A stretch of 64,000 bases of DNA from Fusarium oxysporum f. sp. lycopersici 4287 (Eukaryota; Ascomycota; Sordariomycetes; Hypocreales; Nectriaceae). The stretch spans positions 2,128,978 to 2,192,977 of the forward strand of contig NC_030992.1 in the NCBI RefSeq assembly GCF_000149955.1. The letters run 5' to 3'. The stretch's first letter is position 1. Every line of letters starts with the position of its first letter. Below the pieces are notes generated by a model, which was given only the letters and a program-made list of their open reading frames with translations, did not search any database and was not told the origin of the DNA. Position numbers and translations under genes: made by a program. Positions 1 through 12,150 of this stretch are shown one piece after another.

Positions 1-1852
1 TCGTCCTTGATAGTCCCCTGAATTTTGGCGTATTGGCGCTTGTTCTTCCACCCAAATGGATCGAACGGAAGTCTCTTGATACCCAGACTATTCTGTTCCT
101 CGTCGTACTTTGTCGCTTGAAGGATAGAATCTGCAATTTGCACAAGCTGCGCAAAAGAGTCGCTCTTTGGGAGCTTGTTAAGTTCACCGCGCCCATGTTT
201 GACATATTTTACGCCTTCAATTAGGATACTCTCGTCTTTAGTCGTCAATACCGTGAAGAATGAGCATAGAGCCTTTGATTTGGCGATTGACCTCTGGATC
301 CATCGTTTCGAAATACTCTTTGCACGACTTGACCCATTTGTCAGCGTCATTCAGGAGAATTCTTGCCAATGTATGATCGCCCTCCCGTAGAGCAAGTTGA
401 AGATAGTTGCGAGTTCGGAAGAAGCAGACCAAGTTCAGATAGTTGATTCGGTCCACGAGGTTCGGTGCTTCTTCTTCATCGGTTCCTTTGTTCTCCTTCC
501 GAACTGCATTGATTAGACTGTCAACCGTGATGTAGTTGGCTTTTCCTTGAACTCTTATGCTGTCATTGCTGGCCCGAAGTTCCTCTTTGAGGTTTTGTAC
601 TTGTAACTCCAATTCCTTGACCCGGTTTCTGCAAGCATCGTCCTGGGTGGCATGAGACTGTGCGGCTTTTACTGACCAGGGCTTCTTCTCGAGTTCCTTT
701 ATCTTGCTTGAAAGTTTTCTCGTTGTGTCTTGTTCACTGCATAATTGATCTAAGAAAGTATCCCTTTCTGATTCTGCTTCGGAGACCTTCTTCTCCAAGC
801 TTTCCTTGGTTACAGGTGATAATGGTGAGCTCTGACTAGACTCTGAGGCTTCTCTGACGGAAGTTAACGGGGTCCTAGGTAGCTTTACGGTGGGTGGAGG
901 CGGAATAGAATGTTTGTTGTATTGCATCGAGGAATCCTCAAGGTCCGCCTTTTCCTCTTCCGCCTTACTCCCTGCTGTCATGTCAGTATACAAAGCCAGT
1001 TGACGAACATCTTTTTTAGTTACCACAGGGTTCGTTTTGTATATCCGTCTTCTCTTTTTCCTCTTGTTGTAGCCTTTCTGTCTCCTCTTTGAGCCTGTGG
1101 ACTTCCATCTCGAGCTTGCTGTTTTCAGTTTGCAGCTGCTGACAGCGAGACTCCTTTTCTTCACAATCTTTGATGGTCTGGCCTAGCTTTTCAGTTACAT
1201 CGTGCTGCTGCGTGGCCATCTCGAGCTGCAGTCGATCCATGCTCTTGATGAACTCGTTAACATACTGGACAGGGACATCCTTCTTGTTCCTGCACCAGAT
1301 TAAGAGAGCTGCATGGATCCCACTGTTGGAGATAAATTGGTGAGTCACCTCCTCTCTCAGTTCAGGAGTTACATTAACCCCTTGGTCCTCCAGGCCTTTG
1401 TTCTGCTTCTCGGCTTTCTCCATTGGAGGAGTTGTAGGTCGCAAGTGAGGGCCCAGTGGGTCGGGTTTACCTGCAAAAGGGTCAATTATTCTAGCGTCAT
1501 ACGCCTGTTGCGCATCCTTGATCTCTTGGTTTGATACTGACATGTTCCGTGCGAACTGAAATTCACGATCCGGATCGCCTCTTTCGGGTTCATGGTGCTT
1601 GCTTCCCCACCAGTTGTGATCTTTTGTCTTTCGCTTATTTCTGTAATTTTTGTATGTTTCTATAGTCTCTCGAGCCACTTGAGTCCTGGTCGGTTTAGTT
1701 GACGTGGGGGAATCATCGAAGTAAGGCTCATTCTGGCTACGAGGAGATCCGGAGCCAGTGTCTTTGAGGGAGGGTTGTTGTTGGTGGTGATGAACCGTTT
1801 GTCCTGTTTCCTGGACCTCTTGTCCTGTCTCCGATTTTTTATCTTCCGTCAT
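1..1852 (-). CDS. Unknown coiled-coil protein, 5' part (runs off left edge)
   Basis: I do not recognise this protein. It is read from the ATG at 1850-1852; a longer in-frame start at 1930 is possible. A 49-nt intron at 975-1023 (GTAACT donor, CTGAC branch, CAG acceptor) joins the two long frames. The N-terminal half is polar and disordered with His/Gln-rich runs, followed by long Glu/Lys/Gln heptad-like coiled coils and a more globular stretch near 240-560 rich in Leu, Phe and Tyr. The frame meets a stop at 238, but an open frame with coding character continues from about 236 to base 1. The two fit together if there is a 37-nt intron (candidate GTATTG donor and CTAAT branch) or a frame change, so the 3' end lies outside the window. 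That it is a real gene is clear; its function is unknown. Confidence 0.7.
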
Positions 1853-2762
1853 TTCGAATTTTGAACTCTGGTTCCAGAAGAAGTAAACAAATGTTGTATG
1901 AGAAGGAGTCTTGGGTCGTGGCATGGGCAATTATCGAGGGTCCCAAAGGCTTTAATAATTCCTTGAAAATCAATAACGTCCGTGTAGCAACCCTGAAGAT
2001 GAGCGTTCTCTTCGAACAAGGACTTAAAAGGATTGATTACAGGCAAGGCTGGTTAACCGTTGCATCACCCCCTTGAGAGCGTCTTCTTTTGGTGGGCACG
2101 TTCGCTTTTTTAGGACACGGACAGACATCCTTACTGCAAAACAACTTCATAGAGAGTTGAATCTGGTGAACATTCAATGTTTAGTATCACGCTTATTTCT
2201 ATTCCATATCGCCCTCTCAGTAGGCTACAATTAACAAGTATCTTGTCTTCCCTAAGGTACGCTTCATCGATCATTGTACGCCTTGTGTACGTCCAAGTTC
2301 ATCGACACCTTCTGTCTTAACCTAGTGACCTTTTTTAAAATATGGAATCTTCTGGACTCTAATCGCTCGTCCCCCAGACCCTTGACGTTGTGCCTCGGTG
2401 ATGGTTGCACAAACCTAGGTACTCGAGTCGAGTCCTTTGTCCATCGCTTATTAGAGCTGCCAACACTCGAAATAAAGGACCACGGCAAAGTCGTGCCCAA
2501 TGCTTCGGACTTGTTTTGGATTGACCCAAAGATTTCGTTTTCAAAAATAGAACTTTCCGTCGGCAAGCCTCAATCATTTGTTGGGCAATATGTTGTTCAA
2601 CCACATTCATAAATCTCTTTGTCAATTTCAACGAAGGTGTTGAGACCCATAAAATGTCGCAATGCTGCCTCAATGGCCATTTCTTCTTGTTAGACCCCAA
2701 TGTTACAAGACTATTGAGGTATAGTAGTATAACCTTGTACTATCAATACCAGACAATTTCTC
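1853..2762. other. Intergenic, no supported gene
   Basis: Overlapping open frames of about 100-113 codons exist on both strands between 2264 and 2700. None shows a recognisable domain or splice context, and they overlap each other. I see nothing else here. Confidence 0.5.
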
Positions 2763-4180
2763 TCAGAATGCGTTCCACGCTGGTGTCCTCGATACTATGT
2801 CTTCTGACCCTTCTCCGGTATAAACTCTGTCTTCCACATGCACCGAAAACTCAGTGGTCAACTTGATGCCTCTTTCATTCTCCAACATTGCGAATCCAGT
2901 GGCTGATTCAGCATCCGATGCCGTCTTATTCCCTTTTAGATCTCTTGGCTGCCCGTGGATTGAAACATGAGGGTTTGCAGTCATGTAATCTCTGTTCCAA
3001 GAATCATTCAGGGGTTCTTGGGCGCTGCTTCGAGATAACTTCCTCATGTTGTAATGATTATAGTAGTGGTTGTTGGTCCACTCGAAAAGGGTCTGGAAAG
3101 CAGGGAGACAGCCGCACCAAAGACCCGAGTTGATCTCTAGGGAGAAGAATGGTGCTACTCGAAGGCTGATGTAAGTTCTATAGTATATGTCAGTTGTTAT
3201 TCTTAATACTCTGCAGTGGTTGACTAACATGTCCACATTCATGTTTGTTGTAAGCAGAAGAATGAGCCTGGTGATTGTCGAAACAACAGCAAACAGTCCA
3301 AGCAAAAGCATCAACGTCATCTTAATGACTTGAGCTCGTGTTTTGTTGGTTGACGCTGAAACCCATATACAGAGGCTGAGTATCACGACGTTAAGAATAG
3401 TTGACATAATCGAGTGAGCCCATCTCATACGAGACAGGCTATATTTTGAGACGCACTGTCTGTCTGGCTTTGCGGCGTTGAATACATCTCTATCCAACTC
3501 AGTCTCCGAGTTATGAATAAGGGAGAGAAAGGAATCAACATACGATACCGGGCTACAGGACAAAAGGACGAATAAGAATGAAGCCACAGCAGTGATTATG
3601 GTTGCCACAAAAACTCCATATACGCACGTCATAAAAGATCCTGTTGACTCAGATCAGTAACAGGAACTTGGAAGTGGGTGGTTGTCTTACTGTCTCTGTT
3701 GATGCGAGGAAGACAAGCAAGGATTGATAGCCTGACAAATCCACCCGCCAAGATGAAAACTAACTTGTCGACAGGAGACAGCTGTAGCAATGAATAGTCA
3801 ATGTCTGGAGTGTACTTGTAGGATTCCATGCTTGGGTACATACTGACAAAAATTGAAGCAACGTCTCCTTCGGCACATCCTGTATGTGATATCCAACACC
3901 CTTCGTCAAAAGGACGAATTCTATACAAGAAAAGGTCATGACAAGGCCCTAGTCATATGTAAGTCGACCCTGATTTCGATGGGATATTACAAGGAGTATT
4001 TACCCAAGCAACAACAGCCAACAAATCATCCCATCCAAGATTCTTGACCATAATACCGCGAACATACAATCGCAAAATCATCAAGATATTAGTGATGACC
4101 ATCAGGGCAACGTTGAGGTCGAAAACAGATTGGCCATTGCCGTGCCTCGGGTCAAATTCAGCCCTCTCCAGGACCACCAT
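2763..4180 (-). CDS. Pth11/SAT4-like rhodopsin-fold integral membrane protein
   Basis: Seven-helix membrane protein of the large fungal Pth11-like/SAT4 (Fung_rhodopsin) group; some members act as surface-sensing receptors, and the ligand here is unknown. The N-terminal exon starts at the ATG at 4178-4180 and carries the family hallmark of a helix followed by LGWDDLLAVVAW. The central exon (about 3691-3920) holds an extracellular Cys-rich loop with GCW...GCAEGD and another helix. The last exon (2763-3640) has several helices and a long polar cytoplasmic tail of about 100 residues. The intron at 3641-3690 (50 nt, GTAAGA...CAG) restores frame exactly. The first intron is not resolved: the obvious GTAAAT donor at 4003 does not keep phase with the good TATAG acceptor at 3921-3925. 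A weak GTCGAC donor or an indel would be needed. Confidence 0.75.
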
Positions 4181-6043
4181 CCTACCCAATCGAGTCCGTA
4201 GCCGTCGTCGTGATGGTGATAGTAGTAGTGATGGATATAGCCCGTGTCTTCTCGTCGTCGTCGTACTCGGAAGGACGGCCTCTGCCGAGCTTGCGATTGA
4301 TGATATCCGATATCCGTGCAAATGAGCAAGACATTGATGATTGATATGAAGAGTCACTCAGTTTCTGACATAGGTGCCCGAGCATTTGGAAGTGCAGTGT
4401 GGGTTGAAGAAGAGAGGAATCGTGGTCTACGGGGATAATCCCATTCTTTAGAGGGAGATGACGAGCCATGGCGTACGCTTCCAGACAGTTTTGGGCATTC
4501 TTGGGTATAGGGCAGAGGTCTATAAAGCCACATTGTCGTCCATCGAGAGCCAAAACGTTGGTGGGAGTCTCTCTTGGCCGGACCTGGCTAAGCGCCGTTG
4601 ATCTTCTGTTCTTGATCATGAGACATATCGAACCAAACTCGTGGCCACGTTACACGAGGGCCCTCTTTCGGTAGGGTATGCTCAAAACTTGAATCGACAG
4701 GAATAGTGTTGGTATAGAGTTGACAGCTTATTTTGAGACCGTATGCCAGCCTTCATCAGACTCCTCATCTCGACTCCTAAAATACGGCAACACAGTTGAG
4801 AGTGGCCGGACCACTAGGAACCTGACTCTACAACGACCAAGGAGTATGAGAGACAAAACATGCGTCTTGAGACAATATACCAAATTCTTGGGATCTGTTT
4901 CCTCTTGTTTCTTCACTGCTTTTTGTCGGTAATGCGAAGCTGTTGGCAATCTCGCAATATTGACTCGGCTTTGGGCACGGCTATCAAATTTGCTTCAATC
5001 CAATAGATCGATTCTATTCACGAATTGATCAAACATATTTCCGAATCTGGTCGATCCGGTCGATGTTGTCTTGTCCTCCCGTTCCTGGCGAGGCGCTAAA
5101 TCGGCACAAACATGCCTCTGTGCCTTGCATACTGTACATCGTGGGCCGTAACCCCTGCATTCCAGTCAACAATAACACGGGTTTTGACTTTGACAGCCAT
5201 GCTATGCCGAACGATCTGCGCAGCCTCGAGATTAGAGTTGGTGGCAGTTCTCGTTGCATGCATGCATGTCGCAAGGACAACCAATATCAAGTTCTATGTA
5301 CGTCGCCATCAGCGACCCTACTACGGAATGATACAAGTCTTCGTTGCAATCACCTTTTGCGCCCGCAATAACCCTTGGAACACGTTCACAAGCTTCCGTA
5401 GCTCATCAGGCATTACCTATGAGGAGTGTAGGCATTTGAAAGAGACTGTGGAAACACAACAAGGAAGTATTAACTTTAATGCAAAAGGATGATTGAATTT
5501 AGCCAGACAGGTTGTACATGAGCCTAGAGCTTGAGTTCCCTCGGTGAAAAATCACAATCTTACCCGAGTCCAGCGTAAACTGGCCCGTTCTCCCTGAGTC
5601 TGGTCAGTTGTCAAAGTCGTGGCACCTTATCGCGCCATCGAATATCAGGGCACCTAGTAGTAATCTTCTTGGTGTTGCCTGGCACATGAATTCATCACTT
5701 GGTAAATTCAAATTAACCTAGATGCGACGCAGAGGCAGGTGCCTGAGTGGACGCATATATATATAATTCAAAACTGCCACCCATACCAGTGCCAATTGGA
5801 ATCCAACATCTTGATAAAATCCACTGTCCTAAGCCTGAGAACCATAAATTCCAGCACCTTTGAGCACCCAACACAAAATATTCCACAGCCTGCCCAGCCC
5901 TATCATCGCGAGTAGATAGCCGTATCATATATCATATCACAGCGAGTAAGCCAGCCAGCAGCGCTCCCTGAAACCGCACTCAGCTCTCCAGTATAACAAC
6001 AGGTAGTACTTTATGATTGTCATCGACTTCCCCGCCAACTTGG
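4181..6043. other. Intergenic, no supported gene
   Basis: This stretch lies between the 5' end of the Pth11-like gene and the 3' end of the RTA1 gene. Short open frames on both strands (longest 145 codons at 4182-4619 minus and 126 codons at 5112-5492 plus) lack domain character, and the first lies in the Pth11-like promoter. No RNA gene or repeat was seen. Confidence 0.5.
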
Positions 6044-7331
6044 CTACCACAGCTCTCCATCGGGAACCATATCCTTTGGTGCATGGCCCCTCTGTTCTGC
6101 CCTGCAACTATTTCGTGATGCACGCACAGCCGCCAGATTCAGCGGTGCAGGTGGCCCCTTGCGCGGGGCATTAGGGTCCCGAGGACTCGGGGGCCTTGGC
6201 ACCGGCTTCGGATGCGCAGGCAGACCCACGGATCCCTGTGGAAGCTCAGGTGGTCCAGCTGAGTTCCGGTGTTTTGGTGACGTCGGCGAGATCTGCTTGC
6301 GGATGTCGGGGTCATATAAATGGTGGACGGGATGACCACTAGGGGTGGGAGATTGTACAGGGGTCGGTCGACTTTGACGTTTGATCCCTCGAGGTGATGT
6401 AGGGGCCCAGGCATCAGCAAAGGCATTGCCTGGGTGGATGGCTGTCAAGAGGGCTGCGGCTAAGAAGGGGAGAAGTCCTCCGACAACCATGAAAGCAGCC
6501 TCGTTCTGGAAGACATCCCCCGAAACACCATCTGCAAACTCGACAAGCCGATAGAAGGAGTAGACAATCAAGAGAGCAGATGCCATCTCCATTGCTGAGT
6601 TTGGTGTTAGCCTAGGAGAGTCATTTCGCAGGACGTGGACGTACCTAGGAGGAATTTCTTAAATCGAGAAGAAGAGTAGACCTGTGAGTGCCGGGCGTCG
6701 AGGGTTCCTCGACGAGTGCTCAAGCTGAGGGTGAACCAGAAGTGTAGCCCAGTGCATGCTATCAATGACAACGCTTGAATAGCCAAGCCCGTAGCTGTGA
6801 TCGCTGCTCCTTGTTTCCGCTGCTCAGGTCAGTACATGATAATGATTTGCTTCTACCGTTGAGATAACATACGGTGACTCCATTAGATTCATATGCCGTA
6901 AAGACGACGCCGATAAGCTCGAATAACACAGTGACTGCAGCGAGTCCCCAAAAGACGAGGCCAGCTACAAGTGGCCTAAAAGGACAAAGCGGCTCTCCGT
7001 AGATGCCAAGGATGTGAGGAAGGATTATGAAGATGGCAACACTAATCAGCGATGGTCCCAAGACTGTTCCGAATAAAAAGAGGAAGAAATGGCCTTGACT
7101 ATCTCGCTTCGAGTGAAGCAGAATACGGCCGACAAATCCTAGTACTTCGAGAAAAAGTCCGGTGGTGAGTGCGAGGGAGAAGAGGTAGGTCCTGGAGCGG
7201 ATACCAAAGTAGATGGCGGCGAGAGCAAGGAGAGCAAAGACAACAAGCAACACAGCGTTGCCGCCTACACTCGGATTGTATGAGTAGAAGCCATCAGAGG
7301 CCGGACAGGTCGATCCACAATCGCCTGCCAT
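6044..7331 (-). CDS. RTA1-like membrane protein (lipid-translocating exporter family)
   Basis: Fungal RTA1/RSB1 family, polytopic plasma-membrane proteins linked to resistance to 7-aminocholesterol and long-chain bases. Three exons fit: 6873-7331, 6645-6819 and 6044-6594, with introns at 6820-6872 (GTATGT...CAG, 53 nt) and 6595-6644 (GTACGT...CAG, 50 nt). The joined length is 1185 nt, or 394 residues, and divides by three. Visible features are a short N-terminal ectodomain with two Cys, about seven hydrophobic helices, a GxxxEVLGFVGR segment after helix 2 (family signature region) and a VYSFYRLVEF segment near helix 7. The C-terminal tail of about 100 residues is Pro-rich and cytoplasmic. The start was chosen as the first ATG of the long frame. 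Substrate is unknown. Confidence 0.88.
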
Positions 7332-8063
7332 CGTCGGGTGTCAACCAACAAAGGCTGGCAAATTATCATGACAGGCTGACAACCCAAGTCAAAAGCAAAG
7401 GGGGACTCGGAGAATAAGACGGGATGGCTTGGCCCCCATACATATAGACAGACAGATCAGAACTCTGCCATCTGCCATCTGCCTGGTCTGGGCGGAGCCC
7501 TGCATGTGAGGCTCTGTACACATGGGGCGCTGCAGAGAGGGGATCACTGTTGGGAGGGCCATAATGCAGTGCAACAGTAAAGACAAGCTAGACAAGGTCT
7601 CAACGGGTGAGACGGGTATTCAGCCTTTACTAGACGGCACTTTGGGCGGTCCAATAGCGAACAAGAACAACTGCCATAAGGTCGAACCATAATTGATGTA
7701 AGAGCCAACACGACCAATCAAGTTTGGTCATGATCGACGTTCAGGAGCACAAAGTGACATGGTACCCAGTCCTTGCAAAGTGCCAGAGTGAAGAGGAAGG
7801 GCATGAAGCATCAAAGAGCATGTGGTTGTTGGGTGTTGGATCCTTGTAATCATAAGCCAGGATGACATCTGTAAAGTGGTTGACAAGGTTTGCGATGGGT
7901 TGACATGACTAGGACAACTGCACAGAAATGGCTATGCAACTCAAAACATGACATGGACAGAAAAGGTGTAACTTATCCGGAGCCTGACAGGGTTGTATAA
8001 CCCAGGATCATAGCAATCTCTGCCTGCAAGAGACAATCTTCTTGTCGTTGCGCTGGCTGAGAT

Positions 8064-8077
8064 GGGGGGGGGGGGGG
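8064..8077. repeat. Poly-G tract (14 G)
   Basis: Fourteen consecutive G, a homopolymer prone to length error in sequencing and to slippage in vivo. Confidence 0.95.
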
Positions 8078-8901
8078 CCTAAGTGTGCCAATCACGAAGC
8101 GATAAAGGCGGGGAAACGGCGGCAGCCCGCACGGCACAGACGCAGCGGGCGAGCGGTACTAGGCCACGAAAGCGGCCAGGCTTTGTCGTGGTTGGTCGAC
8201 GAGCGCGAAATGGGGCGTTGATGGTCTTGGGCGGCAAGCGGCCCGCATGGTGCCATTCCGCGAGCGCTTCTAACGCGAGTGGTGATCGGGAGTTACCATA
8301 AAGTCGCAAGCACCTCGACGTATGTGACTCGGAAGTGGATGGGTCATGTCATGATCCAAAGCTTCGAGGTGCGGCAGAAGCGCGGAGTGGTTCCGGGACA
8401 CATCATACAGGGTTCGTAAATTGGCATTGCGAAGCGCGGCGTGAGCAATGCCGATCCTGACACAAAAGGAAACCTCGTCGACCTCGGGAGAACTCGAACA
8501 ACACCAAGTCGACAGAGGGACCCTGGATATGCAGTTGGTTCAAGATGCAGCACATCTCATGCCAAATTGTGGGCGTTGAAACACCTCGGCAGAGGGTCCG
8601 TGAGTGCTATGAGGTGTCGATCGCGGGCTTTCCTGCCCTGACAGACTCAATGCCGACAAAGGTATCGTGCCAATTGCGGTCTGTATCCACCTCCAAGTTG
8701 TTGATATGTGATGGATGTGTCAAAGAACTGTGTTGGTTGATGTCTTGTCGGACGTTATAGTGGAGATTGCGACAGGCTTCAAGGCTGGATCAAGCAGGTG
8801 ACGCTCATGAAAAGTTGTCATCACCAACACTCTTCATGCGTCCTATGCATCTGCATTGCAAAGCACCTCGTGCTTGGACGTTCCCTTCTCTTCTCTTCTA
8901 T

Positions 8902-8925
8902 CTGCCCTGCCCTGCCCTGCCCTGT
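8902..8925. repeat. CTGCC pentanucleotide microsatellite
   Basis: About four and a half tandem copies of CTGCC, upstream of the arrestin gene. Confidence 0.85.
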
Positions 8926-9638
8926 CTGATACAAGCATTTCCGATCTCCAGGGAATTGATCTTCGAACCTTCTCCACCAAACATCTTATAACTCATCGCG
9001 GCACAGCGGAGATGTGACCGCGTGAAAAGCTTGGGTAGATGACTTGTACCCCTGTTTGAGGGACTTTTGGTAGATTGCCCTTGATGAATTGGGTTGAAGG
9101 GCCACAATCTCGAGTTGCCAGATCTGTACAGTAAAAAGCTTGTCGGAGACGCGGCGCTAAAACACCCGATCATGTAAGCCACATGCGGTACACATGATGC
9201 GCCACAGTGTCCGTGAGATGATATCTAGGTATAGTAATTAGCCACAGTCACCCCTCCTTCATGTCAGGTGCGGTGAGGCCTATCGCGGGGCTTGGCTCAG
9301 GCTGTGTAGCCTTGGTGACGTACATCCAACTAAGTTAACCCAAGTTTCCCGTGCAATCCGTCTAAGAGTCAATGAAAATCGATCAAGTTTCTTCCATGCA
9401 GAGAATGCAAGACTGACAGATCTTGGAGCTATTCGAGAGGATACGCCAAATTGTGAAACGCTCCTTCAAACGAAGAGTCTCTTGTTGAGATCTCTAGCTA
9501 TATCACGCTCAACTCACTTCAGCTCACGACAAACATTATTGGACTGTTAGGTCCGAGCCAATCTCAGATCGAGCACTCACGTCACACAGGGGTTCTCTTA
9601 TTCTTTCATTGTCAGTCTTTTCCTGACTCTCACCCATC

Positions 9639-11297
9639 ATGTCTATTCGAATAGCGCTGGACAACCAGCCTGAGTTCTATACCAACCTCGACTTGGTACA
9701 AGGCCGAATCATCCTGGGTCTCAACCGCGCCGAGCAGATTGGAAGCATTGTTGTCAAGCTCGAAGGGGAATCGGGAACAGCTCTACAGGCTCCGAATGCC
9801 TTTGATCCACAGAACATGGCCAGGCTACAACCTAGCCCTCAACGGCCTCCTGGCAGCACCGCAGCTGAGAACCACAAAATCTTATACAAACTACAACAGG
9901 TTTTTCCAGATGACTATTATGCGAGCTCCTCTAACCCTTACGGTGCATACCCCCTGCAAGCAGGCGAGCACGAGTTTCCTTTCAAGTTCAAGCTTCCCAT
10001 CAATAATGCATGCAGCGACCCAATGGCTATGTCGAAAATCGGCGGCATGGCTAACGCCGGTGGTTTTGGGGGTGGAGGAATGTTTGGTATTGGTGGTGTA
10101 AGGGTCATGGATGGTAGCAAGCAACTCTACCTTCGCCATGTCACCCGCACACTACCTCCATCATTAACAGGATATCCTATGGAGGCGGAAATTCGCTACT
10201 ACATCAAGGTTACAATCCAGAGACCGGGATTGCTGAAGGAAAATTGGCGGTATCAGATCGGTCTGAAGTTCCTCCCTATTGAACCGCCCCGGCCGAAGCC
10301 GACAACCCAGGAGGCTTTTGCTCGTCGTCCCTTCACATTTCGGCCAATGACCCCCCAGCCAGAGAAGAAGCGGTCCTCTCTCTTCAACTTTGGAAGCGGC
10401 ACAGATTCAAAATCGGCCTCTACACCAGAGCCATCTGCAGATATTGCCCCAGCTCCAGCAATTGAGATTTCAGCACGCCTTCCCCATCCAAGCGTCTTGA
10501 CTTGTAACAAGCCTGTTCCACTACGGCTTATCGCCAAAAAGCTCAACAACAATCCAGAACAAGTCTATCTAGTATCGTTTCAGATGGAACTTATTGGCCG
10601 TACTGATGTCCGCGCGCTCGAGCTCCAAAACCAGAAGATCAACCGATGGGTTGTCGTGTCAAACCCCAACATCAACATCCCGCTGACCACAGGGCCTGAT
10701 GACGAAGTTGGGAAGGAGTTGGTGATTCCAGACCATGTATGGAGGAACTTGCCTCTTCCCAACACTGTGGCACCCTCATTCGTCACTTGTAATCTTTCTA
10801 GGAGGTACGAGCTCGAGTTGAAGCTTGGTCTAGCCTGGGGCAAGCCAAAGAAGGGCATCACCAACAAGAGCCCACCGGTCATCCTCCTACCGCTACATTT
10901 TGCGCAAGTCGAAGTTTATTCTGGTATCACACCGCCTCCTGAACTCGTTGAATCCGCAAGATCGACGCGGCCAGGACGTGCAACCTTCACGAATAACGTC
11001 CCGCCCCGTCTACCACCCAGACAAAACTCGGTTTCCTCAGCCCCAGTGTCAGCTCAACAGCAACGACCTTCTCAAACTCCCAACCAGGTCCCTCCCCAGC
11101 CAGCTCATGACCCCCTCTATCCACCACAATTAGCTCCGGGTCAAGAGGCACCTCCATATGACGATGCTCCGCCCAGCTATGACGAAGCCATCGCGGAGAA
11201 CCTGGCTGGCCCCTTCGACGGCATGCAGGCCCGGCCAGCCTACAGCGGTGTCACGAACGAAAATGCGCCGAGCCAGTTACCTCCTGAGAAGAGTTGA
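9639..11297 (+). CDS. Alpha-arrestin (arrestin-related trafficking adaptor) with PPxY motif
   Basis: Single-exon protein of 552 residues. Residues 1-220 fit an arrestin N-terminal domain (beta-rich, starting with the IRIALDNQPEFYTNLDLVQGRI type of strand). Residues about 270-440 fit an arrestin C-terminal domain ending in the HFAQVEVY strand. A Gly/Met-rich insertion lies near 135-150. The tail from about 445 is Pro/Gln-rich and carries a PPSY motif in APPSYDEA, the usual docking site for WW domains of Rsp5/Nedd4 ubiquitin ligases. Yeast relatives bring Rsp5 to plasma-membrane transporters for ubiquitin-driven endocytosis. Which transporter is targeted cannot be read from sequence. The ATG follows a pyrimidine-rich leader. 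The fold assignment is firm; the exact yeast counterpart is not. Confidence 0.88.
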   Translation: MSIRIALDNQPEFYTNLDLVQGRIILGLNRAEQIGSIVVKLEGESGTALQAPNAFDPQNMARLQPSPQRPPGSTAAENHKILYKLQQVFPDDYYASSSNPYGAYPLQAGEHEFPFKFKLPINNACSDPMAMSKIGGMANAGGFGGGGMFGIGGVRVMDGSKQLYLRHVTRTLPPSLTGYPMEAEIRYYIKVTIQRPGLLKENWRYQIGLKFLPIEPPRPKPTTQEAFARRPFTFRPMTPQPEKKRSSLFNFGSGTDSKSASTPEPSADIAPAPAIEISARLPHPSVLTCNKPVPLRLIAKKLNNNPEQVYLVSFQMELIGRTDVRALELQNQKINRWVVVSNPNINIPLTTGPDDEVGKELVIPDHVWRNLPLPNTVAPSFVTCNLSRRYELELKLGLAWGKPKKGITNKSPPVILLPLHFAQVEVYSGITPPPELVESARSTRPGRATFTNNVPPRLPPRQNSVSSAPVSAQQQRPSQTPNQVPPQPAHDPLYPPQLAPGQEAPPYDDAPPSYDEAIAENLAGPFDGMQARPAYSGVTNENAPSQLPPEKS

Positions 11298-12150
11298 AGT
11301 GATCCAAAGCATGACTTGTCTGGATAAATGCTTTAATGTGCTGATGATAACGATAATGCCGGGTGTGGAGGATTTTGATAGGACTGAGAAAAGGAGTGAG
11401 GGGTTCATTCAGATCCTGGCTCGATCATGGTGCCATTAATTTTTCACTTGGTTGGAATCACGATGGGTTGTTGAGTTCTCACTTCCATGTTACCTTACAT
11501 GTGCTGTTTTAAGAGGAGTTATTGGTTAAGTACTGGCACATATACATCCCAGACCCAGGCTTGGATGTAACTCCAGTATCACCTTATTGTCATACATAGT
11601 TTGAGGTTGTCTTGGATCTAGAATCCCATTGTTAGTAATAGAGTCACAAATACCGAGTACCTACCTACTTCAGAACAGTTCCAGCTCAGTTTACCAGACA
11701 TTGACATTGACTTTAAAGAATCAGTTGCAGCAAGAGAAGATCATTTCCACACACTTGCAGCGGGCTAAGCAGAGTCTTCATGAACTATCTGGACTTAAGA
11801 ATAGTGTAGTCGCAGTTTTCGTTTGCCGTCAGACTGTCATTTCATCAAGCACTGAAGGCTCAAGTAAAAGAGGGAAGCCCCAAATATCTATCAACATGAT
11901 GGAAAATAAAGGCAATACCTGAGCCCCAGAAATTCTATAAGCACTTATATTATGGAAGCTTTTTATAATATTGCAGAATAGTTACAGTTACATCTAAACT
12001 GTAAGCCAATAATCCCAAAATAAATAAATAGTTACTCATTCTACATTTTTCTTAGACACGGAGCGCAAACGCAACTATTTTACCCCCAAAAAAAAAGAAT
12101 ATCACACGCATTCGCGCCGTGACGTCATTAGTTCGTGACAGTCGTTCTAC
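11298..12150. other. Arrestin 3' region and lipase promoter
   Basis: AT-rich from about 11900 to 12060, then a CRE-like palindrome close to the lipase start. An open frame at 11629-11922 has no coding character. Confidence 0.6.
12120..12127. promoter_or_regulatory. CRE/ATF-type palindrome TGACGTCA
   Basis: A perfect 8-bp cAMP-response-element palindrome, ending 23 bp before the proposed lipase ATG at 12151. bZIP factors of the ATF/CREB class bind this sequence. Its use here is inferred; it may be in the 5' leader. Confidence 0.4.

Larger units (their letters stand above)
7332..9638. other. Intergenic region between RTA1 and arrestin genes
   Basis: A divergent promoter region of 2.3 kb. It holds a 14-G homopolymer at 8064-8077 and a CTGCC pentamer run at 8902-8925. 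Short open frames on both strands are chance overlaps. No gene is supported. Confidence 0.6.

Noticed and set aside
4182..4619. 146-codon minus-strand ORF upstream of the Pth11-like gene
   Set aside because: Low-complexity Thr/Ile end from trinucleotide repeats, no domain, lies in a promoter.
5063..5492. Possible relic gene on the plus strand
   Set aside because: Overlapping frames on both strands with no consistent coding signal or motif.
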